From NCBI GenBank assembly GCA_008330645.1, contig VLTN01000020.1, positions 372,001 through 436,000 of the forward strand: DNA of 64,000 nt, given 5' to 3'. The translations under genes and the position numbers were made by a program. The stretch is from Cafeteria roenbergensis. Lineage: Eukaryota; Sar; Bigyra; Bicosoecida; Cafeteriaceae. A model generated the notes under the pieces. That model was not told the origin of the DNA and made no database searches. It saw only the letters and a list, made by a program, of their open reading frames with translations. Positions 22,514 to 32,980 of the stretch are shown here, piece after piece. The stretch's first letter is position 1; each line of letters opens with the position of its first letter.

Positions 22514-25500
22514 GACAGTGAAGACGGCGGCCGAGGCCGCGGCAGCGGCACCCACTCGAAGCCGGCCAAGGGCGGGACATCTGCAGCCGGGCCAGGCGTG
22601 GCAGCAGGCCGCGACCAGGCTGCGAGGACGCGAGATGGAAAGCTGGTCGCGGGCCAGCGCTCCACTGGCGGCACCACGGGCGCCGCACGGTCGACCAAGG
22701 CCGGTGCCGGGCGCAACCAGCACCACCGCCATCGCCACGGCGACGCTGCCGCAGGGGGCGGGCGGCCCTCCTCAAGGCGAGCGTCGTCGACATCTCGCAG
22801 GAAGGGCAATCGTCGCCCGCCCCGGCCGACCACGCTGCTCGGCTGGCTTTGCTGGCCCTTCGCCCGCAGCAGCGGCTCCAAGTACCACGGCCCGGCAGAG
22901 CCCATGGTGGGGCCTGACGTGGCCGTCCGCTCGGGCGTGGTCAAGACGCTTCGCCCCTTCAGCCAACCCTCATCCTTTGCCGGGGGCGCCGCCGTTGAGT
23001 CCATCTTCCTGTGTGAGGGTCTCAGGGACCTTGCGTCGGCGCTGCAGGCCACGGAAGGCATGGAGCTTGTGGTGGAGGGAGGCGCCGCGGAGCCCTGGCG
23101 GCCGCCGCCGCCCTCGTCAGCGACGGGCCGCCCTGACCAACCCGGCGCGAAGGACGCCACCGCGCCCGGCCCGTCGAGCAGGGCCGCTGGCCTCCAGCCC
23201 TTCATCGCCTCTCTCTCCGTCGCGCACTCGACGACCTCCACGGGGGCGGCGTCGGGCCCGTCGACCACTAGCTCTGGCCGCCGCGTTCCCGTGCAGCGCA
23301 CCGTCGAGTCCCTCTCACCGGGCGCCTCCTCCCGCCGCGCCGCCCTCCGCCTCCTCCTCCGGGCAGTGTCCGCCGTCCGTCGTCGCCACGCGGATGCTGC
23401 CGCCGAGTGGGCCGCCGCCGCGCTCGACGCAGCAGGGCTCTCCACCTCCACCCTCCCACGCCGCCGCGCCGCGGTGTGGGCTTGGCTCCTCCCCTTCGGG
23501 AGGGTCGGCGAAACCGCCCCGGCCACGCTCTGCCGAGAAGACGCCAGCCTGAGGCGAGTGGCCGACGTCGCCAGCGGCGGCGCCGACGCAGCACTCTGGC
23601 ACGCTGCCGTCGGGGACACAGTGTCGTCCCTCGTGGTCCCAGCCCCGCCCACGGCGGTGTGGCGCCCCATGCCCATGGTCACCTCGAAGCGCCTCGGCTT
23701 CCTCAGGGCGGCTGCCGCTGAGGCCGCCGCCAAGGTGGCGCTGGACACCTCGGCGCTCATCGCCGGCACGCCCTCGTCCCCGGCCCGGCAGCGCGTCTCG
23801 CCAATGGCGCAGGGCCCCGTGCCGGGATCTAGCCCTCTCGACCGAGCCTCCACCGTGGCAGCCGCTGCCGCCGCTGCCGCCGCGCTCGCGGACCCCGACG
23901 ACGAGGGCGCCGCAGCGGACGTCTGCTCGGACCCCGAGACCGCCGCCCTCATCATCGAGCAGCTCGCCACAGACCCGCTCCCCCGCTCCATCAGGCGCGT
24001 GGCAGCCGGCCGGGCCCCCAGTCGCGAGGCCCTGGCCCTCCTGGCCGACCGCAAGCTCGCCCTCGTGCGCGAGCGAGGCGGCGGGGACCCCCCCTCCGTG
24101 GCTCTGCAGGCAGCCAAAGCGGCCACCGCCTTGCCCCAGCCAGGCGCGCCCGCGGACGCCCGGTCGCCCACCGCTCCCCGCTCCCTGCCGGGATCGCTAG
24201 GTGCAGCGACAGCCGCCCCTGGTACCGGCGCGGGGGCGGCTGCCGGCCCGGTGAGCGCTGCCGCTGGTACTGATGCTGGCGCCACGGGCGCTGCGTCGAC
24301 CAAGCACGCCTCCAAGGCGAGCGACCAGCTTGACGACGCGGCCTCTCGCCACACTGCCTCCGCCGCGCACGACAGCGTGAGCGTCTCCGGCCGCCAGTGG
24401 GCCGTAGCCGACGCTGCCCTCGTCATCACCGTCAGCGACAACGGCCCGGGCATCGCTCGCTCTAAGCAGGCCAACATCTTTGCGCCCTTCGAGCAGCTGG
24501 CCCGAGGCGACCCGCGGTACGGCGGCGGGTCCGGCCTCGGCCTCTCCATTGCCAGGAGCATCATTGAGCTCCACGGGGGCAAAATCGGGCTCCACTCCCG
24601 CAAGACCGACGCCGAGGAGGCGAGACAAGCCGCCCAGCAGAGCGGCGACGACGACGACGACGCCGGCTACGCTCCGCCGTCCGCCACCGCTGACTCGCCG
24701 CAAGGCGGGCCTGGCCCGTCTCAAGCGGCGCTTGCTCCGTCGACGCGGGAACCAGCATCGGCGGCCGGCGCGCCATCAGGCCGGGCGCCTGCCGCCGGAA
24801 GAGACGGGACCCGCTGGCGGGGCGGCGGCAGCTCCTTGTTTGCTGTGGGCGGGGCCTCCGCCACCCCCCGCGCTGGAGCCAGGCCCGTGGCCGCGGGGGG
24901 AGCGAGCGTGTCGTCGGGGTCGTCTGGGGCGGGCCGGCGGACTCCCGGCGCCCTTTCCTTCCCGAGCGACGCGGCCTCTGCCCCGCCCAGCCGCGCGGAC
25001 TCGCTCACTGCGGCCAGCAGCGGCGCCGCCATCGCCACCCTCCTCCGCGGCGTCACATTCCGCGACGGAACGGCTGCAGCCCTCGCCCCCGCCCAGCGCG
25101 GCACCACCATGTTCGCGGTGCTCCACGTCAGAGTGCGCATCCCAGTGTGGATCCTCGCTGCCGCCCGCCGCCGGGGCCTCATCCCCTACGCAGTTCTCTC
25201 CCAGGGCGGGCCATGCATTGCCAAGGGCTCTGCTGGCAGGCGCCTGGTCAGGGCGCTCGACGCCGCCGACTCGGTGGCGGCCTCCCTCCGCCGCCAGCGC
25301 CGCCTGGCAGACAGACATGCCGCTGCGGAGGCGCGACTCAGGGACGCGGTGCTACAGGCCGAGGCACCCGCCGCCACGCCCGCGCCAGCTGACGGGCCTG
25401 CCTCCCGCACCGCTGCAGCCCCGCTTGCCGCTGCCGCCGCCACTGCGGCCCCGTCGGACCTGCTTCCAGCGGCGGCACAGGCTCTGGCTGCGCGTGCCAC

Positions 25501-27238
25501 GGGCGGCGGGGTGTCGCCCAGCCAGCTCGACGCACAGCTCGCGCCCTCGCCGGCCAGCACGCCGGAGCCAGTGGCCGCCACGGGTCCGCCCAGCGCGTTC
25601 GCCGACCGCACAGCCCCATCGGCGGGTTGCAAGCCCGGTGACCTCACCGAGGGCGTCGACAGCAGCGAGGACGGGGCGGAGGGAATCGCAACCAACAGCG
25701 AGTCCGACCAGCAAGCCCCGCTCGGTGCCCACGGCGGCCGCAGCCGCGGCCACGGCCGCGGCAACGACCGCGCCAGCCCAGCCCCGGAGGGCGCTGCCTC
25801 GATTCCGGTGTCCGAGAGGGTCACTCCCATCCCATCCGATTCGTCGGCCATAGCGGCGGTTTCGGCAGCTTCCATCGACGCGGCAGGCACCGTCTCTCAC
25901 GCCGGATCATTCGTGTGCGTGGCCTCGGATGCAGCTGGAGGGGACTCCGACGCCGACGCAGACCCGTGCAGGACGACCGGCCCGCAGGCCACCTCAGCCC
26001 GCGCCGCCCACCAAGCCCCCGCCTCGGCGGCACCCCGCCCTGCACGGCTCCGCTCCCTGTCCTCCTCCTCAAGCGTCCAAATGCAGTCCACCGCACCCGG
26101 GCAGGTCTCGGGCCGTGCCTCGCCCCTCCCAGACTCGACGCCTGCCTCCGCCTCCGCCTCCAACGCCGGCGGCGGCCAGGCAAGCGAAAACCCGTCGCCA
26201 GGCGGCGCTGCGGCATCAGATGGCGACACCTCTCCGCTGTCGGAGCAGCCGGGGGCATCTCAGGCAGAGCTGCCCGCGCCTGCTGCCACAGGCGGAGCCG
26301 CTGGCCTGGCACTTGCGCACACGCGCCGCGGAAGGAAGCCACGTGGCGACGAACCGGCGGACGCGTCGGCCGGCAGCAGCTCGACCCGTAGCAAGCCGGC
26401 CGGGGCGGCTGCAGCGGCGGCGGCCAGGCGCGCCCGACGCAAGGGAGCTGTCGGCACCGCTGCAGCAGCCACGCGCGCCGAGCGCGAAAACCGCCGCGCA
26501 GCCCGCCGCGCCGAGCGCGAGGCCAAGCAGCTTGCCGCAGCGGCGACCACTGCAGGAGCAGACACTGTGGCTGCAGCCGGCGCGAGCACGTCCCCAGCCG
26601 GCTCGTCGGGCGCCGCTGCCCCTCCGGCCACCGCTGGCACTCCCCCAGCCGCTGGCTCCCCGGCTGCTGCGGCGGCTGATGCGTCGTCGGTGTCACCAAG
26701 TGCAGCGCCCGCCACCGCCCCTGCCCCATCTGCTGGCGCTCCGGCCGCTCCAGCCGCCGCTGCAGCAGCCGCCGGGCCGGTTGCTGTCCGCTGCATGGTG
26801 GTGGACGACGCCCCCTCCAACCTCCACATGCTCCAGCTCATTCTCCGCAGAATGGGGGTGGAGACCACGCCTGCGGAGGATGGCCGCGCGGCCGTGTCCA
26901 CCGCTCTGGCCGCCAAGGCGGCCGGCGACCGCGTCGACGTGCCCTGGCTCGGCCTGGAGCTCATCACTATGGACTTTTCAATGCCCAAGATGAACGGCCC
27001 GGAGGCCACGCAGCGCATCCGCGCCGCCGGCTTCACGGGCCTCATCCTCGGCTGCACGGGAAACGCCCTCGCGCACGACGTGGCCGCCTTCACCGACGCT
27101 GGGGTGGACGCCGTGCTGTCCAAACCCATCGACCCGGCGCATCTGTTCAGCCTCTTGGACAAGCGCTTCCCCGGCCGCATCATCCGCCCGGCGGGCCTCT
27201 CGCGGCACACGCAGGACAGCGGCGGGGACAGCGACTAG
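15416..27238 (+). CDS. Giant membrane hybrid histidine kinase (dCACHE-HisKA-HATPase-REC)
   Basis: Exons 15416-15873, 16019-16486 and 16756-27238 join in phase to about 3,802 residues. Helix 101-125 (FWLVLLCLSPVVGAVVAVAY) and helix 454-477 (AGIIGAVVAVSGVALAIAAS) flank an extracellular part of about 330 residues. Its motif GALYVSALDPNIENGEVEIP is typical of double-CACHE sensors. The H-box FLRAIFHDVRVPAQG holds His510. The second DHp helix (DDMVGILNQVLDIERLESG) comes only at about 745-780. The N-box (VANLLSNAARYSPEGG, 1016-1031) is followed by about 1,830 residues of Ala/Gly/Ser/Pro-rich sequence before the G1 box (SDNGPGI, about 2869), F-box (FAPFEQL) and G2 box (GGGSGLGLSIARSIIELHGG). The C-terminal receiver has VVDD, phospho-acceptor Asp3715 (ITMDFSMPKMNG) and Lys3765 (LSKPID). 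All catalytic boxes are kept, so a working phosphorelay from a surface signal to a soluble phosphotransfer protein is likely. The start is uncertain: in-frame ATGs also lie at 15245 and 15698. Confidence 0.88.
21962..22512 (+). repeat. Two GAC (poly-Asp) triplet tracts within the kinase insertion
   Basis: GAC repeats at 21962-21986 and 22480-22512 encode poly-Asp blocks inside the long insertion of the histidine kinase. The second follows a poly-Pro block (PPPPPPPP). Both sit among Ser/Gly/Ala-rich sequence and support the view that this part is disordered. Confidence 0.75.
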
Positions 27239-27790
27239 CGCGTCAGCTTGCTTCAACGCAAAGTCCCGTGAGTGGCCCCGAGGCTGCTGCGTGCGGCAAG
27301 CCGATTCTGCCACCGCCCGTCCGTTCACCACTGCATTGCGTGGCAGCAGCGAATTTTGCCGATGCGTGGTTTGCTCGACGAGACGACGTGTTCAACTTGC
27401 GCGTGTGAGATAAGGAGGGCCGTCGGCAGCGACACACGCTCCCCGCACCAGCACACTCTCTGCCACGGTCACGATTCGGCAGAGGGGCAAATGGCAGTCT
27501 GGCCCCACGATATCCGCACCCGCAGGGCAAACACACGCACTCAATCAGGCAGACCGCACCGGAACAAGGCCGCTCCTGAACCGCCGCCCCGCCCACCAGC
27601 CGGCTGCAGAGAGCCCGAGCCGGCCGCTGGGAGCAGGCCGCGTTGGAGTCGGGCGTCGTGGGGGTGGTGAGACGGCGGGCGGCCGCTCCCAAACACGAGG
27701 CACCAAGACGACCCTCGCTCGCGCGAGCGAGGGTCGCAGCCCGCGCGCATCCAGGCCTGCGCGGCAGAGCTGGCCGCCAGAGCTCGGGAC
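27239..27790. other. Convergent intergenic region, histidine kinase / PTEN
   Basis: This is 0.55 kb of shared 3' flank. It holds a short imperfect palindrome CTCGCTCGCGCGAGCGAG at 27715-27732, which could form a hairpin in either transcript. No coding exon or RNA gene was recognised. Confidence 0.45.
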
Positions 27791-29964
27791 TCACTCAGCG
27801 GCAGAGGCGGCCGCGGCCGCGGCGGCCGGCACCTCCTCGTCGTCGTCGCCGGCAGGGTCTTCTCTGTCGTCCTCCACGGCTGCGCCGAGCTCTGCCACGT
27901 CCATATCCTCGTCCAGCTCCTCCAGGAACACCTCGACCTGCGGGGCAGGCGGGCGCACGAGGTGCGAGGGGCGGGGGGGGGGGGGGCAGAGCCTCTCGGG
28001 ACAGTGGCGGATCGATGCGGGAGGGACGCAGACGCAGCCGCTCGGCCGGGGCCAAGCGGCGGGCGACGGCTCGAGGGGCGACGGCGCGAGGGGCAGGGGG
28101 TGTATGCGCTGCGGGGCGGCGGCGGCTCACCTTGAAGTCGGCGTCGAACTCCACGCCCTTGTCCTTGCACGCCCGGTCGATCACATCCTTGTGCAGAAGC
28201 AAATAGTTGTTGTAGACGAAGCCTGTGTTGAACCAGAAGTGGAAGGCCTTGTCGTCCGCCGAGAGGCGGTCGAAGTCGTAGAAGACGATCTGCGGTCGAG
28301 TGTGGCGAGCAGGCGGAGCGGGCAGAGGTGGGCAGTCGGCCCGACGAGGGCGGCCTGGTGCCACGGCGCTCGCCGCAAACGCAAGCGCGGCAGCGGTGGG
28401 CCGGCCGTTGCTGCGCGGGGCAGCGGTGGGCCGGCCGTTGCTGCGCGGGGCAGCGCCGCGCACCTTAACGTCGCCCTTGACCTTGAGCTCGCCCTTGCCC
28501 TCGAGCGAGAGGTCGGCGTACCGGTGCTTGGGCTTGTAGTTGGGGACCTTGCGCTTGGACTCCTCGAAGAAGTTGTAAATCTGCGAGGCCCAACTCAGGA
28601 ATCATTGGGAACAAGAACAAAACCTATGGGGAGCGCGTCGGCGGGCGTGGCGCACCGCGTGTTTCGTGGGAGGGAGGGAGGGAGGGGGACGAGGGGGCGT
28701 GCGGGGCGGCTCACCATGCGCATTTGCAGGCCCTTGGAGGGGTCCGCGGCGTCGTTGAGCACAGCCAGACGGGCGTCGAAGTAGGGGTCGCAGCCGCCGA
28801 GCGGGTCGAGGTTGGGGATGGTGTGCAGGCGGAAGTGGCGGATGCGGTACGTCTTGGCGGCGGGCAGGGCGCCGATCTGCAGGCACTGGTGGTAGTAATG
28901 GACGTATCGCATTTGCGAGGGGATGGTGACGCCCTTGCCGTTGTGCGTGCGCGCGTTTCCAAAGTACTGGAGGGCGTCCGTGGCGTTGTCGGCGGCGCCG
29001 CAGTGCACGAGGAACGCGCTGATGATCATGCCAGTGCGGCCCTGCGGCGCGCGGCAGCGGAGGGAATGCCCGGGGGGCGTGTGCGTGGGGGAAGAGGGGG
29101 GACGTGATGGGGAAGCGCGGGGCCGAGGGCGGGGGCGGGGCGGGGGGGGGCGCGCGCGGCGCTCGGTTGCAATGCCGCCCGATGCCATGCGGTGGCGACG
29201 CGACATGCGCAGGCCGCTTCGAATGCATCGTCCCAGCAGCGAGGGCCGTGGCTCACCTTGCCGGCCTTGCAGTGCACGGCGACGACGTTGGCCGCATCCG
29301 CATCAAGGAAGGCCGCCATGTCGTCGCAGCAGGCCTTGATCGTCTCGAGCGGGGCTGGGTTGTGGTCGTCGAATGGGTAGTAGGCGCACTGGCCGCCCAG
29401 CTCGCCCCCGCCGAGCTCGGGTTTGGCACCCCCCTTCTCGAAGGTATCCGCCGTGTAGCAGCGCTCGGAGCAGAGGTTGTACACGCGGAACTGCGGCGAG
29501 GAATCGCGGTCGGAGAGTGCAAGTGCAGGGAGTCGCAACCCGGTCCAAACCGGCAACAACCGTTTTCGCGAGCGCGACTCCCGGTGCGGCCCCGAGAGAA
29601 GAGCCGCACTTGATGCGCCCCGCCGCCGGATGGCCTGCCGGCGGCGAAGCGGCAGCAGGCACGCGGCGGAGAGGCGGCGGCGGCGGCGACATCAACCGCT
29701 CTCGGCGCAGTCCTTGGCCTCTGGGCGAGTTTCTGCCAGCTCGCGGCGGCCGCGCAGGCCGCGGGGGCTCACCTTTCCCTTGTGCTTGGCTGCGAAGAAG
29801 CGCTGCACCTCCCCAACGGGGTTCCGGTAGCTGGCCTCAGACCCCGTCGAAGGAAAACCCATTGCAATGATGCGGTCGGTGATGTAAGTCAGGTCGAGGT
29901 CGAAGCCGTCCTCCTCGTACCGCTTCTTCTTCTTGGACACCATTGACCGCATCATGGACGCCAT
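27791..29964 (-). CDS. PTEN: PTEN-type phosphatidylinositol-3,4,5-trisphosphate 3-phosphatase
   Basis: Six exons on the minus strand (29964-29773, 29490-29257, 29041-28715, 28580-28464, 28289-28131, 27937-27791) are all in phase 0. They give 391 residues against about 400 in animal PTEN. The N-terminus [18 protein letters not shown] is the lipid-binding motif. The active-site loop HCKAGKGRTG (137-146, Cys138) is split by intron 2 and keeps both lysines that mark PTEN as a PIP3 3-phosphatase. The region [12 protein letters not shown] supplies the WPD-loop-equivalent aspartate, and the TI-loop region [14 protein letters not shown] is conserved. The C2 domain follows ([51 protein letters not shown]). 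The tail is acidic and Ala-rich ([14 protein letters not shown]), in the place of the regulatory tail of animal PTEN. The protein should counter PI3-kinase at the plasma membrane. This is the clearest orthologue in the window. Confidence 0.96.
28391..28450. repeat. Perfect 30-bp tandem duplication in a PTEN intron
   Basis: Two identical adjacent 30-bp copies (28391-28420 and 28421-28450) lie in intron 4 of PTEN (28290-28463), just inside its 5' splice site. The perfect match implies a recent event or active slippage. It leaves the coding sequence untouched. Confidence 0.9.
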
Positions 29965-30271
29965 GGCTTCAAGTGCGGCGGGGTGGCTGGAGGTCCGCTT
30001 CCACAGCGGGGTGGCAGCGGGGCCTCTTTTTCCGCGCGCGGCCGCTTGGGATGGATCCGGGCACGGGCAGAGCGCAGCAAAACGCCTCCGCCGACAACTG
30101 CCTGGGCCTGCGCCGCCGGCCTGGCCACGGGTCCCTGGGGAGTGCGCAGGGCACCCTTTCCTCGTACCAGAGCCCAGATTGGGGCCGTGGACGATTCGGT
30201 CGGGGCTGCGCGCTGGTCAACGCGTCCGGCGCCAACTCCAGCGCCAGCAACCCGGCGCCTCGCTCGGTGCG
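29965..30271. promoter_or_regulatory. Bidirectional spacer between PTEN and the Nudix gene
   Basis: The two start codons lie 307 bp apart and point away from each other, so both promoters must fit here. I see no TATA box. The Nudix frame stays open upstream of the chosen ATG, so part of this spacer could be coding. Confidence 0.4.
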
Positions 30272-31056
30272 ATGCGAGGCAAGGCAGGGTTTTCGTACCG
30301 CTTCCCGCGCCCAGCAGTGACTGTTGACGCATGCATCATCCGCGTTCCCGGAGCTGGTGCCCGCCCTGCGGCTGATTCTAGTGCTGCCGCCGCCGTGGCA
30401 GCAGCTGGCGCGCCGCCCGTTCCGCAGGTGCTGCTAATCGAGCGCGGCGGCAAGCCGTTCCTGGGACATTGGGCGCTTCCTGGTGGCTTCGTAGACGAGC
30501 ACGAGGACCTGAACCATGCGGCCAAGCGGGAGCTGGTGGAGGAAACCGGCGCAACAGGCCTCCCCTTGGCGCAGCTTGGAGCCTACGGCGCGCCAGGACG
30601 CGATCCCAGGGGCCACGTGAGCAAGACGAGGCGATGGGCAGCGCATGCGTGCCTCGCTGCAGCGGGCGGCCCTCGCGAGGCGCGGCTGACAGCCTTCGAT
30701 TCGCGCGCCTCTGACACGGTCCGCAGACGGTCACTGTTGCGTACCTGTGTGTTACCGACCGCGACGTCGCGGTCAAGGCAGCGGATGACGCCGCCAAAGC
30801 TGAGTGGCACGCCGTGGACGCGCTCCCGGACCTAGCGTTTGACCACGGAACCATCGTTGCCGACGCGCTCGACGCTGCGGCCCGAGCCGTGCGGCCAGGG
30901 AGCGAAGCCTTCGTGGCCGCAGCAATGGCGGCTCTCTGCCCCGTGTCGATTCGGGACGACGCTGCGCGCCGATCGGCGCTCGCTACAGTGTTGGCGGCCG
31001 CAGGCGTTGCTCTGCGAGCCAAGTCGGAGGCGCGCCCAGAGACGCTCAGCGAGTGA
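30272..31056 (+). CDS. Nudix hydrolase, ADP-ribose pyrophosphatase-like
   Basis: Exons 30272-30616 and 30727-31056 join in phase 0 and give 224 residues. The Nudix box [18 protein letters not shown] plus VEETG fits the GX5EX7REUXEEXGU consensus, so the Mg-binding glutamates are intact. Upstream are VTVDACIIR and [20 protein letters not shown]; downstream, [14 protein letters not shown] continues across the intron into [13 protein letters not shown]. This arrangement is that of the small bacterial-type ADP-ribose pyrophosphatases (COG1051-like), which cleave ADP-ribose or related nucleoside diphosphate derivatives. A Pro/Ala-rich loop of about 25 residues before VLLIERG is unusual and probably surface-exposed. 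There is no clear targeting peptide. The substrate is inferred, and other Nudix activities are possible. Confidence 0.88.
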
Positions 31057-31216
31057 TCGAGCCCAATTGCCCTTTTGCCGTTCAAAACGAACCAAGAAAC
31101 ACTCACAAGGTTTTGGGGCTGTAATCGCGTCCACAATCGCGCGCTCGCGGGATCCAGCGCGAGCAGAAGTGCCCCTCGCGCTCGGTCGGAACCCAGTCTC
31201 GTCAGGTGCACCCAAG

Positions 31217-32939
31217 TCACAGGCTCGGCTGGGCCGGACCTCCCTCCACTCCGGTTGGCGATGGCGGCAGCGGCGATGGCGGCTGGGCCATTGAGCTCAC
31301 AACGACGGCAGACACACTGCTGGCACTGGACCCGATGGCGGTCAGGTCCCGCCCGCCAGAGGAACCTGCCGTGGCCGGATCTCCGACGTCTTTGATGCCC
31401 ATGCTCGACACCCGGCGCCAGTGTTCCTCGTTCGAGTCCATCTGTTCCATGATGTGCTCGGCTCCCAGCCACGCCGCGAGCATGGAGAGCGGCGGACGAA
31501 CGACGAACTGGATGAAGCCAATCTGCCCCTTGGGCAAGTCGGACGCCGCGCGGTCGCAGAGCGGGCTCTTTTCCATGAGCAGACGCGCCTCCTCGTCCCC
31601 CTGGTCCAAGAACTCTGAAGTGATCAACTTCGACCAGCGAATATGCATGTCCAGTCGCCGAGCAGGGTGGCTGACGTCGGCGCACTTGATCATCATCTCG
31701 CACAGCACGGTTCGGTCCACCGCCGCATCCTGCCCGGCCAGCTCGCTCCTGTCCACCTCGGTCTTGAAGCGGCTGACCAGGCTGCCGCCCTTGGCGAGGT
31801 CGGTGGCCCGAACGCACCGAATCATCATGTGGCGCATCGTGGCGCGCGAGTCTCCGTCGAGGCTCGCCAGCACGTCCATGTGGGGGCGTCTCATGAGCGT
31901 GAACGCCTCCGCGATGTGAAAGTTTTCAAGCACAGAGTCGTCGTTGTACCTGAGCGCCAGCGGGTGTGCGGTCTTCTGCAAATACAGGTTGGACACGCCC
32001 GGGTGCCGGAAGTCGTGCACGGCGGCAGCTAGCACGAGCCCGAACGCGTCCGCCTGCTCGAGCGTCGGCTCCCCCTTGCGGCTTGCCTCGCACAGGAGCA
32101 TGTGGCCGCAGGCCTGCGCAACGTCGGCCGCGTGGGTGGAGCAGTGGTACGGGTTGGGTCGCCGCGGGTCGAAGCTGTACTCTCGTTCCAAACAGTCAAC
32201 GTAGCTGACGAACACGGAGTGGTTGATGCCTTGGATCGCGAACGCTCCAATGCGCGTCATGAGCTCCGACAAGGCGAACACCAGCGGCCTGCCCCCGGAG
32301 GCATCGCGCAGGGCAAACACGTCCATATCCCACGCAGTGGCATTGGTGAGGAGCCCGACGACGTCCTGCGTGCCCTTGGCCGGAAGGGAGCGCAGCAGCA
32401 TGTTCGCCAGCGCCCTCGCCTCCGGGTCGTCCATCTCCGCCTTCATCCTGGAGCTCGCCCCAGGCGGTGCTGCTGCTTGATCCCGCGGCGCGATTCCTAC
32501 TGCACTCATGCTGTCGGAGAGTTCGCTTGCGTCGTCGCTGCGGTCAAAGTCGGACACCGCTGCAAGCATGCTGCCGCGCTTGCCCTCGCTTGCCCTCCGG
32601 CTTCGGCTGTGCGACCCGCTCGCGCTCGAGCCAGCCTCGCGAACATACGGTGCCACATCGCTCGGGCTGAAGCCACCGATGGGGTGCGGGATGCTGGAGA
32701 AGGCGGGCCCTGGAAGGCGCAGTCCCGATGGGAACACCAGCACAGGCTCCCACTCTCCTGCAGAGTGCAGCGACGCCATGCTAGGCGTTTTCGTGCTCCC
32801 CCGGAACAGCAGGCCCCGTCCCCGCATCGGAGCCCCGACGCCAAACAGTGCACCGTCCGACCCCGTGGTGGAAGGCATAATCTGCCTGACGTCCGTGACG
32901 GCCAAGATCGCCCGTGGCTCCTCGTCTTCCTCGTCGTCG

Positions 32940-32980
<41 letters not shown>

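Noticed and set aside
21712-24603. 963-residue open frame on the minus strand opposite the histidine kinase
   Set aside because: It is the mirror of the GC-rich kinase insertion. It is Ala/Arg/Ser-rich with no domain, and the plus strand carries the continuous frame that ends in real kinase motifs.
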